Below, in pieces: positions 15,760 through 23,935 of a stretch of 64,000 nucleotides of DNA. This stretch comes from Parvularcula oceani. Its GTDB lineage: Bacteria; Pseudomonadota; Alphaproteobacteria; Caulobacterales; Parvularculaceae. The stretch lies in assembly GCF_000733125.1 (NCBI RefSeq), contig NZ_JPHU01000012.1:50178-114177 (forward strand), read 5' to 3'. The notes under the pieces are model-generated. The model was not told where the DNA came from. It made no database searches and saw only the letters and a program-made list of their open reading frames with translations. Position numbers and translations under genes: made by a program. Within the stretch, counting starts at the first letter, position 1. Each line of letters opens with the position of its first letter.

Positions 15760-17228
15760 GCCCCGGGGCCGATCGCCCGGCGAAGCGAGGCGAGCGCTTC
15801 GGCCTCGCCCCCATCCGTCCGCACGACCTGCCAGTCCTCGCCGGGAAGAGCCGCCGGCTGGCTTCGCATGACGGCGGCATCGGCATCGGAGGCGTCCTTT
15901 CCCCTCTTCCCGAGACGCTTCGCCAGCACCGCCTCCTCCGCCGTCAGCCAGACCCGCGTCAGACAGGGGCCGATGATGCCTTCTCCGCGGCCCGAAAAGG
16001 TGGCATCGGCGATGACCGGCACCGTCCCGGCCAGCGTGTCGAAGGCCTTTTCGACCCGGCTATAGACCGCATTGGCGGCGCCCGCCGTATAGGCGGCGGG
16101 CGGCAGAGGCGCCTCCGGCATTTCGCCGGCGAGCCGTTTGCGGACGACATCCGAGCGGATATGCACCGCCCCCGGCGGCGGCGCGACTTCGCCCGCAAGG
16201 CGCCGCGCGAGCGTCGTCTTGCCCGAGCCGGACCGCCCGCCGATCAGCAGGCGGAGCGGCTCTTCCGCCCCGCGCAGCGCCGCGAGGGCCGTGTCGAGAT
16301 AGGCATGCCCCGCCGCGGCATCCCCTCCCATTAGGCGCGCCATCGCCCGGATAGCGGCCCGCAGGCTCATATAGGGCGCGATCAGAACCGCCGCCTCGTA
16401 ATCGCCGCTGAGGCCGAGAAAGCGGTTCATCACGAGATTGGCCTGACCGGTCGCGCCCAGATGGCACAGATCCATGATCAGGAAGGCGAGGTCGTAGAGC
16501 CGGTCGATCCGCGCGAGATCGGGCGAGAATTCGAGCGCGTCGTAGGGGGTCAGCCTGCCATCGAGGCGGCAGACATTGCCCGCATGCAGATCGCCGTGGC
16601 AGCTGCGCACATGCCCCGCCTCGCCGCGAAGGCGCAGGAGCCCGGCCTGCTTGCGCAGGCTGGCCCGGCAGGTGGTCTCCCACAAGCGGACCCGCTCGCG
16701 CTCGTCGCTGCCGGACACGGCGCCGACCAGCGCCTCCGCGCAATCGGCGAGGGTGGAGAGGACCCGCTCGTCCCAGCGCGCTTCGGGCAGCGGGCCGCAG
16801 GCTTCCTGAACGGAGAAGATGTCGTCGACGAGCTGGCGGAGCTCCTCGTCCGCCACGGCGCCTCGCCGGGTCAGCTCGTCGAGCCGGTCCCCGGGCCCGA
16901 AAGCCCGCATGCGGACGACCCAGTCCACGACCTCCCCCTCGCCGCCGAGCCGCCAGCCATCGCCCGATGCTGTGAGCGGCTCGACCCCGAGATAGAGCTG
17001 CCGGGCGAAGCGCCGGTTGGCCGCGACCTCCATGAGGCAGCAGCGATGGCGCTCCTCGATGTCCCGCAGGTCGAGGAAGGGCAGCCTGACCGCCTTCTTC
17101 ACCTTGTAGGCTTCGTCGCCAGCGACGAAGACATGGCTCATATGGGTTTCGTGATGCGCGCTCTGCGGGAACATGGCGGCGAGGATCGCTCCGCTGTCGG
17201 AGGGCACGGCGTCGAACGGCCTCAGCAT
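15735..17228 (-). CDS. Aminoglycoside-phosphotransferase-like domain fused to P-loop kinase
   Basis: A 497-aa two-part protein. The N-terminal part (about 1-320) begins MLRPFDAVPSDSGAIL, has SHVFVAGDEAYKVKKAVRLPFLDL, where the second Lys of the VKK run would bind nucleotide, and a kinase-like catalytic loop CHGDLHAGNVC with YDALEFSPDLARIDRLYDLAFL. The C-terminal part carries a Walker A LLIGGRSGSGKTTLARRLAG and a putative zeta-toxin/gluconate-kinase-like end (VIADATFSGRGE...). The substrate is unknown. The start ATG overlaps the Usp stop by one base (TGATG), so it is co-translated in the BON-Usp-kinase operon. Such APH/AAA fusions are repeatedly found beside Usp genes, but their reaction is not established. 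Confidence 0.82.
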   Translation of the reverse strand: MLRPFDAVPSDSGAILAAMFPQSAHHETHMSHVFVAGDEAYKVKKAVRLPFLDLRDIEERHRCCLMEVAANRRFARQLYLGVEPLTASGDGWRLGGEGEVVDWVVRMRAFGPGDRLDELTRRGAVADEELRQLVDDIFSVQEACGPLPEARWDERVLSTLADCAEALVGAVSGSDERERVRLWETTCRASLRKQAGLLRLRGEAGHVRSCHGDLHAGNVCRLDGRLTPYDALEFSPDLARIDRLYDLAFLIMDLCHLGATGQANLVMNRFLGLSGDYEAAVLIAPYMSLRAAIRAMARLMGGDAAAGHAYLDTALAALRGAEEPLRLLIGGRSGSGKTTLARRLAGEVAPPPGAVHIRSDVVRKRLAGEMPEAPLPPAAYTAGAANAVYSRVEKAFDTLAGTVPVIADATFSGRGEGIIGPCLTRVWLTAEEAVLAKRLGKRGKDASDADAAVMRSQPAALPGEDWQVVRTDGGEAEALASLRRAIGPGAYRLQASS

Positions 17229-18097
17229 CACTGCACCATGAGGACCGGCCTGCTCGGGCGGTGCAGCATCCTCCGCGTCACGCCGCCGAGGATCGCTTCG
17301 CGCCAGCGCGGCCTGCCATAGGCGCCCATGACGAGGAGGTCGGCGCTCGCCTCGCTCGCCTGCTGCTCGACCTGGTCGGCATCGCTGCCGCGCCGGTCGG
17401 GATCGTCCTCCACGTGGCGGATCGTCGGCGAGAGGCCTGCGCGGCGCAAGGATGCGGCGAGCCGCTCGGGCGGCGGAGCGCCCTCGGGCAGCCTGCCGAC
17501 GGTCAGGATCGTGACGGTGCTGCTGGCGGCGATGAGGGGCCGCGCCGCCCTGACGGCCCGCGCGGCCTCCGCGCTGCCGTTCCAGGCAATGAGGGGGCGT
17601 GCGAACGGCCCTCTCAGCGGGCCGGGAACGAAGAGGCAGGGCGCGCCGCTCCTCGCCAGCATGGCCTCGCGCAGGCTCGCCTCCCATGACCGGTCCGCAT
17701 GGCCGCCATTGTGCATGACCACGAGATCAGAACAGCGCGCGGCCGGGGGCGCGAGGTCCAGGAACGTGCCCGCCGCCTCCCGCCAGAGGGCGCAGGGCCG
17801 TTCGCCCGCCTTCCCGCCGCCATCCCGCACGATGCGGACCGGCCCCTTCGCGCACAGCTCCTCGAATTGCCGCCGCAGCGCCCGCGCCGCGGCTTCGATC
17901 CTTTTCTTGAAATGGTCCCGGAGCTGCCCGTCCGCTATGACATCCGACACTTTCGGGGCGCCCCTATAGGTGTCGCGGACATGGAAGGCCTCGATGCAGG
18001 CTTCCGTGTCCGCAGCGATCCGGATCGCGGATTCCAAGGCGGGCGCGAAGCTGTCCGCGTCGGTCGCCGGCACGAAGACGGTCTCGATGCTCCGCAT
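17228..18097 (-). CDS. Universal stress protein, two-domain-like
   Basis: A 289-aa Usp family protein starting MRSIETVFVPATDADSFAPALESAI. It carries the mid-protein CSDLVVMHNGGHADRSWEASLREAML, the second domain LIAWNGSAEAARAVRAARPLI, and the final VMGAYGRPRWREAILGGVTRRML. It is the same architecture as the Usp proteins at 5728 and 8600, so these three are paralogues. It lies 9 nt after the BON gene and overlaps the kinase by one base, forming one operon expressed from the FNR-like promoter near 18826. Confidence 0.88.
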   Translation of the reverse strand: MRSIETVFVPATDADSFAPALESAIRIAADTEACIEAFHVRDTYRGAPKVSDVIADGQLRDHFKKRIEAAARALRRQFEELCAKGPVRIVRDGGGKAGERPCALWREAAGTFLDLAPPAARCSDLVVMHNGGHADRSWEASLREAMLARSGAPCLFVPGPLRGPFARPLIAWNGSAEAARAVRAARPLIAASSTVTILTVGRLPEGAPPPERLAASLRRAGLSPTIRHVEDDPDRRGSDADQVEQQASEASADLLVMGAYGRPRWREAILGGVTRRMLHRPSRPVLMVQ

Positions 18098-18106
18098 GAT
18101 GGCGCC

Positions 18107-18760
18107 TCAGCCTCCCACGGTCAGCCGGTCGTCGAGCACCGCGACGCCGGGCGTTGCCCACACCGCCCGCTCGACGAGGCGGCGCTGGGCGGCGTCGCGG
18201 ACATGGCCGGTGAGGCGCACCCTCTCCTTGTCCACCTCGATCCGGATGCCGCCGCCATCGAGATGGGCCCTGCGGTGCAGCGCGGCGAAGATGTGCCGCT
18301 CGAGGTCGCGCAGGAGCGGCTTCGTCCGCACGCCGATCTCGTTATCGAGGGACCTCACGCCGCGGATGAACGACACCTGCTCGGCGACCAGCGCCTTCTG
18401 CGCGAGGGTGTCGACCGTGCCGGTCAGGACGACATGGCCTTCATCGACCCTCGCCTTCACCGCGCCCTCGGGCAGCGCGACATTCCATTCGAGAACATGC
18501 GCGATCTTCCGGGCGACCTCCTCGTCGCGCGTCCCCTCGTCGCCGGGCAGGCGCACGGCGATCTCGTCGGCGACCGCGAGGACGCCTCTTACGCGGCCGG
18601 CGGCGTCGAGCGCCGCGCGCTTGGCGAGATAATGCGGGACGGAGCCGTCCAGCGTGACCGCACCGTCCTCGACGCTGACGCCGATCCGTGTCTCCTCGAC
18701 GAGCGGATCCCAGCGCAGCTCGTCGATCACGTCGTCCTTGATCTTGCGGTCATCTGGCAT
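18107..18760 (-). CDS. BON-domain protein with three repeats
   Basis: A 217-aa protein made of three BON repeats: about residues 5-72 (DDVIDELRWDP...VTLDGSVPHYLAKRAA), 78-146 (VARKIAHVLEWN...VVLTGTVDTLAQKALV) and 150-215 (IFAALHRRAHLDGG...VRLTGHVRDAAQRRLV). No signal peptide is seen, so unlike OsmY it should stay in the cytoplasm. BON domains are thought to bind phospholipid or act as protein-protein modules. It is first in a BON-Usp-kinase operon, with an FNR-like box 66 nt upstream and a TAGGGA -10. Cytoplasmic triple-BON proteins are known from hypoxia clusters of other proteobacteria. Confidence 0.9.
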   Translation of the reverse strand: MPDDRKIKDDVIDELRWDPLVEETRIGVSVEDGAVTLDGSVPHYLAKRAALDAAGRVRGVLAVADEIAVRLPGDEGTRDEEVARKIAHVLEWNVALPEGAVKARVDEGHVVLTGTVDTLAQKALVAEQVSFIRGVRSLDNEIGVRTKPLLRDLERHIFAALHRRAHLDGGGIRIEVDKERVRLTGHVRDAAQRRLVERAVWATPGVAVLDDRLTVGG

Positions 18761-18819
18761 GGCCGGCCTCCTCGCATCGGTCGGGAGGCCCTCCCTAGGC
18801 GCCTCTTCGGAGACCGGCT

Positions 18820-18833
18820 TTGACGCAGGACAA
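18820..18833 (-). promoter_or_regulatory. FNR/FixK-type box upstream of the BON operon
   Basis: TTGACGCAGGACAA is centred 66 nt before the BON start. A TAGGGA -10-like hexamer read on the minus strand (18797-18792) is 32 bp from the centre, the same spacing seen at ldhA and the Usp gene at 8600. Confidence 0.6.
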
Positions 18834-19042
18834 GACAGATGGGCGAGGGCGAAAGACCGGAGCCCGCGATGGGCCGCCCCCGGACGATATCGCGAAGCGG
18901 CAGTCCCGCAACGGGTCAGGCCGCAGCTTCGATGGCCGGGGGCCCCGTGCCCGACATCCGGGGGGCGCCAGTCGGAGGAGCTGCCGCCCGCTCCATTATG
19001 CGATTGACTCGCAAAGTCACCTTGCTTACCCCTTCGTCACGA

Positions 19043-19059
19043 ATGAGAAGCATTCTCAT
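19043..19059. promoter_or_regulatory. Fur-like operator upstream of TonB receptor
   Basis: ATGAGAAGCATTCTCAT is a perfect 7-3-7 palindrome ending 21 bp before the receptor ATG. It resembles Fur-family operators (TGAGAAT-type half-sites) and would block transcription or initiation when iron is present. Binding is inferred. Confidence 0.6.
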
Positions 19060-19080
19060 CAAGAAAGCGAAGGATCAGGA

Positions 19081-21210
19081 ATGAAGTGGCTCTGGAGTTC
19101 GGTCGCGATGACGGCCGCCCTGCACGCTGCGGCTTCGGCGCAGGTCGATTCCGAGTTGGGGCGCGAAGAGGAGCCTGTCGGCGACACGATCGTCGTCACC
19201 GGCGAGCTCGACACGTTCAGCGCGACCAAGGCCGAGACGCCGATCGTCGAGACCGCCCGCTCGATCTCGATCGAGACGGCGGGAATGTTCGAGGACAAGG
19301 GCGCGCAGACGCTCAGCCAGGCTCTGACCTATATGGCGGGCGTGGCCGGCGAACCCTACGGCTTCTCGACGCGCGGAGACTTCATCACCTCCCGCGGGCT
19401 GTCTATCCCCCGCTATCGCGACTCGATCCAGGAACTGTTCGGCAGCTACAACTCGACGCGCGCCGATGTTTACACGATCGAGCAGGTCGAGGTCCTCAAG
19501 GGGCCCGCTTCGGTCCTCTACGGACAGGGCTCGCCCGGCGGCCTCGTCAACTATGTCTCCAAGACGCCGCAGGAATTCTACGCGAACGAAATCGTCCTCG
19601 AAGCCGGCAATTTCGAGCGGCGGCGCATCGCCGGCGACTTCACCGGCCCCGTTCCGGGAACGGACGGAAAGCTCCTCTACCGGCTGGTGGGCGTCTATCG
19701 CGATCAGGAGACCCAGATCGAGGAGGTGGGCGACGAGACCTATGTCCTCATGCCCTCGCTCACCTTCGCGCCGCGCGAAGACACCCGCTTCACCCTGATC
19801 GGCCTTATCCAGGAGACCGACAGCGACACGGCCGCGCAGTTCATTCCGGTCGAAGGGACACTCGAGCCCCTGCCCGGCGGCGGCTATCTCGACAGGGCGG
19901 TCTATGCGGGCGAGCCCGGCTTCAACCGCTTCGACACGGAGAGCGAGCAGGTGACGCTGCTGGCCGAGCACCGGGTGAACGACGCCCTCAAATTCGAGGC
20001 GACGGCGCTGTGGCGCAGCGGCGAGGCGGATTATCACCAGGCCTGGCCGACCTTCACCGGCGCGGGCGTGACCCGCTATCTCAATGGCTATCTGGGTACG
20101 GACGCCTTCACCCCGACGACGGTCGCGCGCACCTTCTATCAGGCCGACAACACCTTCGACCAGCTCGCCGCCGACATCCGGGCGAAGCTCGACGCCGGGA
20201 CCGGCCCGCTTCGCCACCAGATCCTCGTCGGCGCGCAGCTGCAGGACGTCGAGACCGACAGCAACAACGCCTATTACACCGGCGGCGGCGCGCTGACGGG
20301 GGATTTCCGCTATGTCCTCGACCTCGCCGATCCGGTCTATACCGGCGCGCCGGATCAGTCCGTGTTCGATGCGATCTATACGGACCAGCCGACCCAGAAC
20401 GTGCAGGATCTCGGCCTCTACCTGTCCGACCAGATATCCTACGGAAACTGGCGGCTGACCCTCGGCGCCCGCTATGACGAAACGGATACCGACAATGGCG
20501 CGGCGGAGCAGGAGGACGACGCCGTCTCCTACAGCGCGGGCCTCCTCTACCGGTTCGAGAACGGGTTCGCGCCCTATGTCAGCTATGCGGAGAGCTTCGA
20601 ACCCGTCATCGGGACCACGCTCGACGGCAGTCAGCTCGATCCCGAAGAAGGCCGGCAATACGAAGCCGGCATCAAATACGAGCCGCGCGGCTTCCCCGCG
20701 CTGATCACGGCCTCGGTCTTCGATATCGAGATCTCCAACCTGCCCAACCCCAACGCCCTGCCCGCAGATGCGAGCCAGCAGCAGGGGGTCTCCAAGATCA
20801 AGGGCGCCGAGGTCGAAGCGCAGGTGCAGATGGGGGACGTTTATCTCGACGCCTCCTATTCCGTTCTGGATGCGGAAGATCCGAACGGACAGGAGCTTGC
20901 CGCCCAGCCCGAGGAACTCGCCTCTCTCTGGGCCATGTGGCAGCCTCGGAACATCCTGGACGGCTTCAAGATCGGCGCCGGCATCCGCCATGTCGGAGAG
21001 AGCACCTCCGAGACCGCGTCCTTGCGCTATGTCACACCCAGCTACACGCTCGGCGACGCGATGATCGGTTGGGAGACGGAGCGCTGGGAGGCGACGATCA
21101 ATGCGCGCAACGTCACCGATGAGGACTACCTCACGGCGTGCCTGACGCGCGGCGACTGCTTCCCCGGTCTCGAGCGGACCGTGGTCGGCACTGTCCGCGT
21201 CCGGTTCTGA
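19081..21210 (+). CDS. TonB-dependent siderophore receptor
   Basis: A 709-aa outer-membrane receptor. A signal peptide (about 1-21, ending ASA) is followed by the TonB-box-like DTIVVTGELDTFSATK. The plug domain has FEDKGAQTLSQALTYMAG and VEVLKGPASVLYGQGSPGGLVNYVSKTP, the hallmark of ferric-siderophore receptors, and a 22-strand barrel ends at VGTVRVRF with terminal Phe. The SGESYAESFEP-like barrel segment (YVSYAESFEPV) is typical of FhuA/FoxA/PupA relatives. I chose the ATG at 19081 over longer frames because of the signal peptide. A Fur-like palindrome lies just upstream. Two membrane proteins follow and likely form one transcript. The ligand is unknown. Confidence 0.93.
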   Translation: MKWLWSSVAMTAALHAAASAQVDSELGREEEPVGDTIVVTGELDTFSATKAETPIVETARSISIETAGMFEDKGAQTLSQALTYMAGVAGEPYGFSTRGDFITSRGLSIPRYRDSIQELFGSYNSTRADVYTIEQVEVLKGPASVLYGQGSPGGLVNYVSKTPQEFYANEIVLEAGNFERRRIAGDFTGPVPGTDGKLLYRLVGVYRDQETQIEEVGDETYVLMPSLTFAPREDTRFTLIGLIQETDSDTAAQFIPVEGTLEPLPGGGYLDRAVYAGEPGFNRFDTESEQVTLLAEHRVNDALKFEATALWRSGEADYHQAWPTFTGAGVTRYLNGYLGTDAFTPTTVARTFYQADNTFDQLAADIRAKLDAGTGPLRHQILVGAQLQDVETDSNNAYYTGGGALTGDFRYVLDLADPVYTGAPDQSVFDAIYTDQPTQNVQDLGLYLSDQISYGNWRLTLGARYDETDTDNGAAEQEDDAVSYSAGLLYRFENGFAPYVSYAESFEPVIGTTLDGSQLDPEEGRQYEAGIKYEPRGFPALITASVFDIEISNLPNPNALPADASQQQGVSKIKGAEVEAQVQMGDVYLDASYSVLDAEDPNGQELAAQPEELASLWAMWQPRNILDGFKIGAGIRHVGESTSETASLRYVTPSYTLGDAMIGWETERWEATINARNVTDEDYLTACLTRGDCFPGLERTVVGTVRVRF

Positions 21211-21221
21211 GGGACGTCCCC

Positions 21222-21800
21222 GTGAGCGCGCCCCTGCCCCTTCTCCTCGCCAGCCTCGTTCTGATCGCAGGCGGCCTCGCCGCCCTGCGACGCGCCTGGC
21301 GCCAGCGGGGCGAAGGCGGCGGCGCGCTCGTGGCGGGCGGCTGGGCGGCGCTGCTGGCAGCCCTGATCCTCTGCGCGGGCGGCTATGCCGACAGGGGCGT
21401 CGCCTTCGGCATCGTTCTCGCCATGGCGGCGGCGCTCTTCTTCGTCTTCGGCGCGGCGCTCCGCCCGCTGGCGCCGGCGCCCCGCAGGACGCTCCGCGCC
21501 GCGAAGACGGCCATGCCGGAGAGCCGCGAGGCGGGCTGGCGGTCCCGGCTCGCCGGCATCTGGACCTTCGTCCTGCTCGGCCCGCTCGCAGGGCTCGTCT
21601 CCGCGCTGCTCGGAAGCCTGGCCTTCCGTCTGGCCCAGCCCGTCCTCGCTCCGGCCAATGCGGCCGTCATCGCCTTCTTCCTCGCGCCGCTGGCCTGGGC
21701 TGTCCTCGCCGCGCTCCTCCTGATGGAGCCGCGGCGCTGGCGGCGCAGCGCGATCGTCCTGGCGCTCGGCATAATGGGCGCAGTCGGGCTCGCCGTCTGA
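21222..21800 (+). CDS. Hypothetical membrane protein of a siderophore locus
   Basis: About 192 aa starting with GTG at 21222, 11 nt after the receptor stop. It shows five or so hydrophobic segments: LPLLLASLVLIAGGLAAL, GWAALLAALILCAGG, FGIVLAMAAALFFVFGAAL, IWTFVLLGPLAGLVSALLG and a C-terminal pair. The layout looks like DUF3649/DUF3325 proteins that accompany iron receptors and PepSY proteins, but I am not certain. A helper role in reducing or moving the siderophore across the inner membrane is inferred from context only. Confidence 0.65.
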   Translation: MSAPLPLLLASLVLIAGGLAALRRAWRQRGEGGGALVAGGWAALLAALILCAGGYADRGVAFGIVLAMAAALFFVFGAALRPLAPAPRRTLRAAKTAMPESREAGWRSRLAGIWTFVLLGPLAGLVSALLGSLAFRLAQPVLAPANAAVIAFFLAPLAWAVLAALLLMEPRRWRRSAIVLALGIMGAVGLAV

Positions 21801-21825
21801 TGAAACGCTGCAAGGACAAGGAGAC

Positions 21826-23334
21826 ATGCCGATGAAGACCCGTCCGATCTGGCCGAAAGCCTCCTCCGGGCGCGTGGACAGCGCCCTGTCCGCCCACTCC
21901 CTCATCGGCCTGATCGTCGGGGGCTTGATCTATGTTCTCTGCCTGAGCGGCACGCTGGCCGTGTTCGAGGACGAGCTCGAATGGTGGGAGGACGCCTCCG
22001 CCCCCGCGGTCGCGGCCGTCACGCCCGAGGCGGCGCAGAAAGCTGCGCAGACGCTCTTTTCGGCTCGCGAAGGCGAGCTTTCCCACCTCAACCTCTTCCT
22101 GCCGCGCGAGGACTGGCCCCGCTTCGTCGCCTCGACCGACGAGGAGACCCGCAGCGTCGATGCCGCGGGCGCGCCGACGGGCCATCACCATGCGCCGTGG
22201 AACGCCTTCCTGATCGACCTTCATTATTATCTGCATCTGCCCTCGATTATCGGCATCACCCTCGTCGGCAGCCTCGGGGCGATGCTGCTGGCGCTCGTCC
22301 TGTCGGGCCTCCTCGCCCATCCGCGCATCTTCCGCGACGCCTTCGCCTTCAGGCGCGGCGGCAGCGCCAGGCTGACCCAGGCCGACCTGCACAACCGGCT
22401 CAGCGTCTGGCTCTCGCCCTTCTTCATCGCGGTGGCCCTCACCGGCGCGATGATCGGCCTGTTCACCGTGGTCGGCTATCTCGTGGCGCAGGCGGGCTTT
22501 GGCGGAGACATTCTGGCCCTCTACGCCGTCCTCTTCGGGGAGGAACCGGCGCCCAATCCCGCCGCGGCGCCCCTTGCCGACATCGCGACCGCGCTTCGAA
22601 CCATGAAGGCGCGTTTCCCCGAGGCGATCCCCTTCTGGATCATCGTCCACGAGCCCGGCACGCTCGGCCAGCACGTGCAGGTCCTGGCCGAACATCCGCA
22701 GCGCCTGATCTATGCCGAGTACTACAATTTCGACGGCGACGGCGCCTTCGTCTCGCGCACCGGCATGTCGGACGGCGCGCTCGGCCAGCAGATCGCCTCC
22801 TCCGTCTATCGCGTGCATTTCGGCTATTTCGGCGGCTTCTGGGTCAAGGCCGCCTATGGCGTCTTCGGCCTCTGCCTTTGCGCAGTGGTGGCGACGGGCC
22901 TCAACCTCTATTTCCTCAAGCGCGAGCGGCAGGGACGGCCGGCGCCGCGCCTGCGTTCGGTCTGGACGGGACTCGTCTGGGGGACCCCTGCGCTCTTGGC
23001 AGCCACCTTCGCGGGCAGCGTCGCGGGCCTGCTTCCGCCCGCCTCCCTGGTCCCGGCCTTCTGGGCAGGGCTCGCCGCGCTCCTGCTTTGGGCCGCCATC
23101 ACGCCGGCGGGCCGCGTGCGGCTTGAAGCGCGCGCGGCGGCCGGGCTGTGCCTGCTGCTGATCGTTCCGTTCAACGTGATCATGCGGATGCCGGCGGACG
23201 CGCCGCTCCTCCTGCATGCCGTGAGCGCCGTTCTCGCGCTCGCCGCCCTGTGGCTCCTTCGGCCCGTGGCCTCGGCCGCCTTCGGGAAGAAAGACCCGGC
23301 CGGCAGGCAGGGCCTGACGGCTCCCGCCGAATAG
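21826..23334 (+). CDS. PepSY-associated membrane protein (iron-uptake reductase-like)
   Basis: A 502-aa inner-membrane protein of the PepSY-TM family. It shows SALSAHSLIGLIVGGLIYVLCLSGTLAVFEDELEWWE, the typical first helix, then the periplasmic loop, LIDLHYYLHLP with its conserved His pair, and IIGITLVGSLGAMLLALVLSGLLAHPRIF. Further segments are DLHNRLSVWLSPFFIAVALTGAMIGLF and YRVHFGYFGGFWVKAAYGVFGLCLC, and two or three more helices close the protein. Conserved His in membrane helices suggest haem-linked ferric-siderophore reduction, as proposed for this family. AAGGAG precedes the start, and a second ATG lies two codons further. It is the third gene of the TonB receptor operon. Confidence 0.85.
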   Translation: MPMKTRPIWPKASSGRVDSALSAHSLIGLIVGGLIYVLCLSGTLAVFEDELEWWEDASAPAVAAVTPEAAQKAAQTLFSAREGELSHLNLFLPREDWPRFVASTDEETRSVDAAGAPTGHHHAPWNAFLIDLHYYLHLPSIIGITLVGSLGAMLLALVLSGLLAHPRIFRDAFAFRRGGSARLTQADLHNRLSVWLSPFFIAVALTGAMIGLFTVVGYLVAQAGFGGDILALYAVLFGEEPAPNPAAAPLADIATALRTMKARFPEAIPFWIIVHEPGTLGQHVQVLAEHPQRLIYAEYYNFDGDGAFVSRTGMSDGALGQQIASSVYRVHFGYFGGFWVKAAYGVFGLCLCAVVATGLNLYFLKRERQGRPAPRLRSVWTGLVWGTPALLAATFAGSVAGLLPPASLVPAFWAGLAALLLWAAITPAGRVRLEARAAAGLCLLLIVPFNVIMRMPADAPLLLHAVSAVLALAALWLLRPVASAAFGKKDPAGRQGLTAPAE

Positions 23335-23446
23335 CGCGAAGATCGCGGCCCCACTGGACCTCGTCCCGCCGATACGGCACAGAACGGATCAGTTCTGCTT
23401 GCCCGGCGCCCGGCCCGGCCAGCCTTTCCGCGAGAAGGATCGTGCC

Positions 23447-23755
23447 ATGTATGCCCGCATCTACCGCCCCGCCCGCACCGCGATGCAGTCCGGCAAGGCG
23501 AAATTCGACGTCTGGGTGCTGGAGTTCGACCAGCAATACGCCCATCGCGTCGACCCGCTGATGGGCTGGACGAGTTCCGAGGACACGCTCGCGGGCCAGG
23601 TCCGCCTGACCTTCCACAGCAAGGAGGCGGCGATCGGCTATGCCAAGGGGCGGAAGATTCCCCATCAGGTGATCGAGGGCAAGCAGGCCCGGCCCGTTCC
23701 GAAGGCCTATGCCGACAATTTCGTCACCGCGAGGCGTGCGCCCTGGACGCACTGA
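23447..23755 (+). CDS. NDUFS4-like ETC complex I subunit family protein
   Basis: A 102-aa protein matching the conserved shape of the NDUFS4/ETC complex I subunit family, which starts with an R-I-Y-x-P-A motif (MYARIYRPARTAMQSGKAK) and has WVLEFDQQYAHRVDPLMGWTSSEDTLAGQVRLTF and SKEAAIGYAKGRKIPHQV. In mitochondria and alphaproteobacteria this accessory subunit stabilises the NADH-dehydrogenase module. The start at 23447 has AAGGA upstream. It sits alone, away from the nuo genes, as is usual for this family, and just before a tRNA gene. Confidence 0.85.
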   Translation: MYARIYRPARTAMQSGKAKFDVWVLEFDQQYAHRVDPLMGWTSSEDTLAGQVRLTFHSKEAAIGYAKGRKIPHQVIEGKQARPVPKAYADNFVTARRAPWTH

Positions 23756-23834
23756 CCCGCGCCTTCGAGGGGTGTTCCCCGCTCCGCCCGGTGGTGTAGC
23801 ATCCTTCCGATCCGCCCGGTCCGGGCAGGATCAC

Positions 23835-23911
23835 GGCCCCTTAGCTCAACCGGATAGAGCACCGGACTTCTAATCCGACGGTTGCAGGTTCGAGTCCTGC
23901 AGGGGTCGCCA
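23835..23911 (+). tRNA. tRNA-Arg (anticodon TCT)
   Basis: A 77-nt cloverleaf with encoded CCA. The acceptor stem GGCCCCT pairs with AGGGGTC (one G-T), followed by discriminator G and CCA. The D-arm contains GCTC/GAGC, the loop CTTCTAA gives anticodon TCT, and the T-arm is GCAGG-TTCGAGT-CCTGC. The top pair of the anticodon stem is C-A, an imperfection often tolerated. It reads AGA codons. Confidence 0.95.
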
Positions 23912-23935
23912 TTCCCGGAACCCGGCCGGGTCGCC

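Larger units (their letters stand above)
18761..19080. other. 320-bp intergenic region with two control elements
   Basis: The gap separates the BON operon from the TonB receptor. It holds an FNR-type box at 18820-18833 on the left and a Fur-like palindrome at 19043-19059 on the right. Between about 18840 and 19010 I see no gene, RNA or repeat; an open frame continuing from the receptor upstream lacks a start and ribosome site. Confidence 0.5.
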
